From contig JADFJB010000151.1 in assembly GCA_022566355.1 (NCBI GenBank), forward strand, positions 1 to 9,858: 9,858 nt of DNA, read 5' to 3'. Position 1 is the first letter of the stretch. Each line of letters begins with the position of its first letter. The position numbers and the translations under genes were made by a program. The DNA is from a candidate division KSB1 bacterium. Its GTDB lineage: Bacteria; Zhuqueibacterota; JdFR-76; DREG01. The notes below the pieces were generated by a model. The model was not told the origin of the DNA. It did no database searches and saw only the letters and a list, made by a program, of their open reading frames with translations. This document shows positions 6,785-9,858 of this stretch, piece after piece.

Positions 6785-7430
6785 ATGGCCGCAAATATCA
6801 TTACTTTAGGGCGGATCGTTCTGACATTTTTTGTTATCATTCTTTTTCTGGGTGGATTCTATTTCCGCATAATCGCAGTGCTGTTAACGATATTAGTTGT
6901 TTACCTGGATTCTCTCGATGGCATTGTTGCGCGTAAACTAGGATTGGCCAGCGGAATTCGGCGCATTGTTCGACATTACCGGAGATCGCATCGTAGAGCA
7001 TATTTACTGGATCTTCTTTACCAGTGTTGGGATTGTAAGTTTTTGGGTGCCGATCATATTTGTTTGTCGAAGTTTTTTGGTCGATACGCTTCGCAGTGTC
7101 GCATTTGCGAAAGAAGGCAAGACCCCCTTTGGAGAAAAAAGCATGATGCGTTCTTCATTTACCCATTTTCTCACAGCATCCCGTTTTAGCCGTGCTGTTT
7201 ATGGCGCCGGTAAAGTTTTGGCATTCATACTATTGGGTGCGATTCTTGCCTTAAATAAGAAGCCCGATTTGTTATCACAAAATACTTTTGATCAATTAAA
7301 ACTTATCACTCAATCTATTGTTTGGATTGTCGTGGTGATGAATTTAATCCGGGGATTACCAGTCTTGTGGGATGGACGCGCTTATTTGTTTGACAAAAAA
7401 TTTCCCCGTTTGCTCAAAGACGCCGGATAG
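6785..7430 (+). pseudogene. CDP-alcohol phosphatidyltransferase, interrupted by a 1-nt frameshift
   Basis: This family transfers a phosphatidyl group from a CDP-activated lipid to an alcohol such as glycerol-3-phosphate, serine or inositol, inside the cytoplasmic membrane. The signature D-x2-DG-x2-AR-x8-G-x3-D-x3-D is complete only across two frames. DSLDGIVARKLGLAS (42-56) is in the ATG frame and EFGALFDITGD (57-67) in the next. Removing one G at 6953-6954 restores one 214-residue protein of ordinary family length, with membrane segments at about 11-40 and several more after residue 70. As it stands, translation from the ATG ends at 7189 with a scrambled tail. GAGGGAG precedes the ATG at 6785. 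The restored stop is 3 bp before the HAD gene. The downstream frame is otherwise undamaged, so either the mutation is very recent or this is a sequencing/assembly error. Headgroup specificity is not readable; a PgsA-like role is one option. Confidence 0.82.
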
Positions 7431-7433
7431 CTC

Positions 7434-8086
7434 ATGGCCAAATGGGCAGTATTCGACGTTGATGGCACTTTGCTGCCCAAAACGTCGATGGAAAAATGGT
7501 TCATAACTTATGCAGTAAAAAGGCGCTTGATACCTCTCAAAAATCTATTCTATTTTTTTCTTCAGCTTTAAATTTTACTTTGAAAGGAAATTGGGTAAAC
7601 GCGTTTAAAGGGAATAGGCTGTATTTAAAAGATTTACCAGTGGATAGAATAAATAAAACAAGTCTTCTCTTCTTTGAAATAAACATTGTACCTGCTTTAT
7701 CTGCTGATGGCAAGGAAACAATAGATCGCTACCGCAGTCAAGGGTATAAAATACTGATCATGAGCGGATCGCCGGAATTTCTGACGCTTTCCCTGGAAAA
7801 TATTTTTCATCCCGAAAAAATAATCTCCACGAATCTGGAAACCAGAGAAGGCAGGTATATCGGCCAAATTTCCGGAATGCATCTTTACGGAAAACACAAA
7901 ACCCGGATCCTGAAAAACTTACAAACTGAATTGGAGATCGATTTCGAAAAATCGATTGTATTTGCTAATCATCATGCAGATGCAGATCACATGGATTTAT
8001 TTGGGGAAGCAGTGGCGGTAAATCCCACGCAAAAATTAAAATCTATTGCAGAAGAGAAGAGTTGGAGGATTGAATTTTGGGCCTAA
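7434..8086 (+). pseudogene. HAD-superfamily subclass IB phosphatase, interrupted by a 1-nt frameshift
   Basis: The ATG at 7434 opens MAKWAVFDVDGTLLPKTS, HAD motif I with nucleophile Asp8 and acid/base Asp10. This frame stops soon after a T7 run at 7553-7559. The remainder continues in another frame with ILIMSGSPEF (motif II), YGKHKTR (motif III Lys) and FANHHADADHMDLFG (motif IV region), ending VNPTQKL and SWRIEFWA. Adding one T to the run yields a single protein of 217 residues, a normal HAD-IB size (the PgpC/SerB-like group). In motif IV the usual first Asp of DxxxD is Asn (NHHAD), which might weaken magnesium binding. Three bases separate it from the preceding transferase gene, suggesting coupled translation. 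In that context a lipid-phosphate phosphatase role, such as removing the phosphate from a PGP-like product, is inferred, not shown. Confidence 0.8.
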
Positions 8087-8300
8087 GAAGAACGGCTTGG
8101 CGATAAGCTGCGGCGTCCTGTTGAAAATGCGTCGAATAGGTCACGCGATAAAAGACTATGAATCATGATTGATTAATAGGAATCTCCATCATTAACCCTT
8201 GTGTTTCATTGTATTTCCTCCTTTTCGAGATGTTTAAATGTCAGCAAAATTATGAATAATTTTAATAGCCAAACTGGAGCTTCTAATAATAAAGCGAGCA
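8087..8300. other. intergenic region with an orphan minus-strand translation start
   Basis: This 214-bp region lies between the HAD stop and the attC-like R' box. On the minus strand it has an excellent GGAGG (8221-8217), then 7 nt and an ATG (8209-8207), but the frame ends after MKHKG. It may be the stump of a deleted gene. AATCATGATT (8161-8170) is a perfect 10-bp palindrome of unknown role. There is no terminator-like hairpin for the HAD transcript. Confidence 0.5.
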
Positions 8301-8430
8301 ACCTAACTCTTAGTTCACCGGACTGGCGGGCCAACCAAGTGAACGGTTAATAAATCAAAACTGTCGGTGACAGTTACGGGTTTGATTATACATTGGGCGA
8401 GCCAGTTCCGTGTGCAACGCTGGGTTATGT
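8301..8430 (-). mobile_element. attC-like integron recombination site (130 bp)
   Basis: Read on the minus strand: R'' ACATAAC (8430-8424), 5-nt spacer CCAGC, L'' GTTGCACACGGAACTGGC (8418-8401), 73-nt central segment, L' GCCAGTCCGGTGAAC (8327-8313), 5-nt spacer TAAGA, and R' GTTAGGT (8307-8301). R' matches GTTRRRY exactly and pairs with R'' at 6 of 7 positions. All 15 bases of L' pair with L''. Three bases of L'' (G, A, A) are left unpaired, matching the extrahelical bases that give attC its polarity. Spacer lengths and total length are within the normal attC range. The central segment holds its own 7-bp hairpin (AACTGTC/GACAGTT, 8359-8375). The site starts 41 bp after the DUF1415 stop, in the same orientation, as expected for a gene cassette. 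The R/L pairing is direct observation; activity is inferred. Confidence 0.75.
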
Positions 8431-9162
8431 GGTGCGTCGCACAGGTTTATTCTCGGCTGAGTTTTGATACCTTACGGGTTCCTATCGTTTAAACAGGATC
8501 TCAATAATGCCTGCAGCTTGTCCTGTCCCAGGTCATTCATTAGCGCTTTGTTTCGCACTGGAATTTGATCGACTTCAGGATAGTCCGCAATGACTCGCTC
8601 AAGACTCGCCTCTCGAATAAGATGCAACATGGGATAGGGCGAGCGGTTCGTATAGTTCTCTACATCGTCCGGCTTTGTACCGTCAAACTGATAGTCCGGA
8701 TGAAAGCTGGCTATCTGATAGATACCTTCCAATCCCATCTCCACAAGTAAACTATCGGCATAACTCAGAAACTGATTGTAGTCGCAAAAGTCTTGCAATA
8801 CACCTGAGTGAATCAGCAGCGTGGTTTCAACTGACGGATCAGTATTGAGCAATTCCAACTCGGCTTGCAGAGCCATCAACAACTGCTCTTCCGTTATCGA
8901 TGTAGTGGTAGCAAAGCGCACCCTGTTCTTCACCATCTCACGTTTGGCAAATGGACAGAGATTCATTCCCACAACCAAAGTTTCAACCCACTGCCGTACA
9001 GGTCGAACCATTTTCTCGTCATACACGAGATCACCTGATCTTGAAGCTTCCTTCATTCGCCTTCCATATAACTAGTAATTCAATAGTTTCTTGATAACAT
9101 CCCAAAACTATGAGATTTTTACTAACTTGTAAAAGAAACTTAACTTTTGCAACAAAACCTAA
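8307..9162 (-). mobile_element. candidate integron gene cassette carrying DUF1415
   Basis: The heptamer GTTAGGT occurs on the minus strand at 9163-9157 and again as R' of the attC at 8307-8301. Integron recombination cuts after the G, so the unit runs from 9162 to 8307, 856 bp, and contains one gene followed by its attC. This is standard cassette layout. When circularised, its start TTAGGT would complete an R' pairing with R'' at 6 of 7 bases. There is no second complete attC at 9157 and no integrase in view, so it could be a solitary cassette at a secondary site, or one edge of an array. Confidence 0.6.
8472..9056 (-). CDS. DUF1415 family protein
   Basis: A 194-residue soluble protein matching the DUF1415 family, which I know mainly from Gammaproteobacteria and which has no established function. 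Conserved stretches visible here are GMNLCPFAKRE (30-40), IASFHPDYQFDG (115-126) and NRSPYPMLHLIRE (137-149). Cys34, His119 and His145 are possible functional residues. There is no signal peptide or membrane segment. The start is ATG at 9056, preceded closely by GGAAGG (9065-9060). The protein is full length and undamaged, unlike the two genes to its left. Its position between GTTAGGT boxes, 41 bp upstream of an attC-like structure, and its apparent proteobacterial affinity suggest it arrived as an integron cassette. Promoter elements may lie in the A/T-rich leader at 9066-9156, but none is clear. Confidence 0.85.
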   Translation of the reverse strand: MKEASRSGDLVYDEKMVRPVRQWVETLVVGMNLCPFAKREMVKNRVRFATTTSITEEQLLMALQAELELLNTDPSVETTLLIHSGVLQDFCDYNQFLSYADSLLVEMGLEGIYQIASFHPDYQFDGTKPDDVENYTNRSPYPMLHLIREASLERVIADYPEVDQIPVRNKALMNDLGQDKLQALLRSCLNDRNP

Positions 9163-9163
9163 C

Positions 9164-9234
9164 TGAATAACACCCTATACGGGACGGTTTTAAGAAACTG
9201 CATAACAATCAGTTCTATAATTTTATTTAACCTG
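9164..9234. other. intergenic spacer left of the M24 gene, no complete attC
   Basis: This is the DNA on the other side of the cassette start. On the minus strand it ends GGGTGTT-ATTCA before GTTAGGT, which looks like an L'-spacer-R' half, with only a poor partner (AAC, CCC) nearby. No full attC fold can be built from it. It may be a degraded site or host DNA used as a secondary target. Confidence 0.35.
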
Positions 9235-9858
9235 TCAATTCATTCTAGGAATCAAAATCAATTCTTCCTGCCTGCCATCAATAAACCAAACTTTTGTACC
9301 ATCAAAAAAAGCATCCTCTTCCAGCATGATTCGAATTTCTTTTTGGTTCCATTCCGGAATTGCAACTGTGGCATTTAATTCAATTGAATAGGCCGTATTC
9401 GGCAAAAGCGGATAATCGCCACGGCCCGGAACTCCTCCCTGTTGATCCCACATTCCAATCGTTGGTCCGGCAGCATGACCATGGAAACCAATCGGATGAG
9501 TGTAGATGGAAGGCTTGATTCCTTCCGCTTTTGCTTGTTCCAGAGATTTGCTAAGAATTTCATTCCCCGTTCTACCCTTTTTGAAATTGGTTGTTAAAAT
9601 ATCTTGAAGACGGTTTCCAATTTTTAGTGCATTTCTTAATCCTGCCGGTGCTTCTTTTTCTCCCGGTTTCAAAACATAGGCATGTTGCTGGGTATCCGTA
9701 TTGAGCCGCAGGTAGGTGATACCAAAATCGATATGGAGCAGATCGCCTGGCAAAATGATATCAGAATCCGGTCTGGAGGCAAAAGAGCCTCTCTTCTCCG
9801 GTTCCCCGGCTCTTTGAATAGAGACACTGGGATGAAACCAGGTTTGCAGCTTTAATCC
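9235..9858 (-). CDS. M24-family metallopeptidase (Xaa-Pro aminopeptidase-like), partial
   Basis: The C-terminal 207 residues of a pita-bread-fold dinuclear metallopeptidase; the N-terminal part lies beyond the right edge of the window and the frame is open to base 9858. Counting from the first visible residue, metal ligands are Asp44 in HIDFG and Asp55 in LNTD (the family's 11-residue spacing), a His in THPIGFHGHAAGP (120-132), Glu160 in SIELN, and Glu180 or 181 in IMLEEDAFFDG. GDLLHIDFG and the late IRIMLEED segment are typical of aminopeptidase P/prolidase relatives. No signal peptide can be judged. The gene is convergent with the lipid cluster and separated from it by the DUF1415 cassette. 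It could be a peptidase or a catalytically distinct M24 relative, but all expected ligands are present. Confidence 0.85.
   Translation of the reverse strand, partial: GLKLQTWFHPSVSIQRAGEPEKRGSFASRPDSDIILPGDLLHIDFGITYLRLNTDTQQHAYVLKPGEKEAPAGLRNALKIGNRLQDILTTNFKKGRTGNEILSKSLEQAKAEGIKPSIYTHPIGFHGHAAGPTIGMWDQQGGVPGRGDYPLLPNTAYSIELNATVAIPEWNQKEIRIMLEEDAFFDGTKVWFIDGRQEELILIPRMN

Noticed and set aside
6785-7189. The 134-residue product from the transferase ATG as a genuine protein
   Set aside because: After residue 56 it becomes an Arg/His/Cys-rich out-of-frame tail, whereas the next frame contains the rest of the family signature.
7496-8086. The 196-residue HAD frame as a complete gene starting at 7496
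   Set aside because: It lacks motif I. FDVDGTL is just upstream in the frame starting at 7434, so the two are halves of one gene.
9157-9240. A second complete attC site upstream of the DUF1415 gene
   Set aside because: GTTAGGT with a 5-nt spacer is present, but I could not find a matching R'' and only a 3+3 bp L pairing, so I report only the shared R' box.
1-9858. CRISPR arrays, tRNA or rRNA genes, transposase genes, integrase
   Set aside because: I looked and saw no repeat-spacer array, cloverleaf or rRNA-like sequence, and no DDE/serine/tyrosine recombinase frame.

Overview
The window comes from a mid-to-low GC bacterial chromosome or metagenome contig. It has Shine-Dalgarno-led genes, Sec and Tat export signals, a beta-solenoid DUF4097 protein, a periplasmic-type TPR protein and Bacteroidetes-style RHS/YD-repeat debris. 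Together these suggest a free-living member of the FCB group (Calditrichota/KSB1/Marinimicrobia-like). That placement is an inference from gene style, because no rRNA or marker gene is present.

Left part (1-5320), mostly minus strand. The first 44 bases hold what may be the start of a leftward gene. It is followed by a Tat-exported glycosylasparaginase-type Ntn hydrolase (346-1386), a large exported TPR protein (1653-2915), a decayed RHS/YD-repeat gene broken by several frameshifts and a stop codon (about 3072-3955), and a secreted DUF4097 protein (4298-5320). The DUF4097 protein has a regular 18-residue TSGG repeat and is closed by a strong intrinsic terminator.

Middle part (5499-8086), plus strand. 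A tight three-gene cluster encodes a geranylgeranyl-reductase-family flavoprotein, a CDP-alcohol phosphatidyltransferase and a HAD-IB phosphatase. This reads as a lipid module: isoprenoid saturation, attachment of a polar headgroup to a CDP-activated lipid, and removal of a phosphate. The second and third genes each carry one single-base frameshift. In the transferase the frameshift falls inside the catalytic signature.

Right part (8087-9858). Between the convergent ends of the HAD gene and an M24-family metallopeptidase (partial, runs off the window) lies a minus-strand DUF1415 gene. It is followed by a 130-bp structure with the full architecture of an integron attC site: paired R boxes, 5-nt spacers and paired L boxes with three unpaired bases in one arm. 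The same R' heptamer, GTTAGGT, recurs upstream of the gene, which delimits an 856-bp candidate integron gene cassette (8307-9162). No integrase gene is in view. The attC-bounded DUF1415 cassette and the frameshifted lipid cluster are the most interesting parts of the window.
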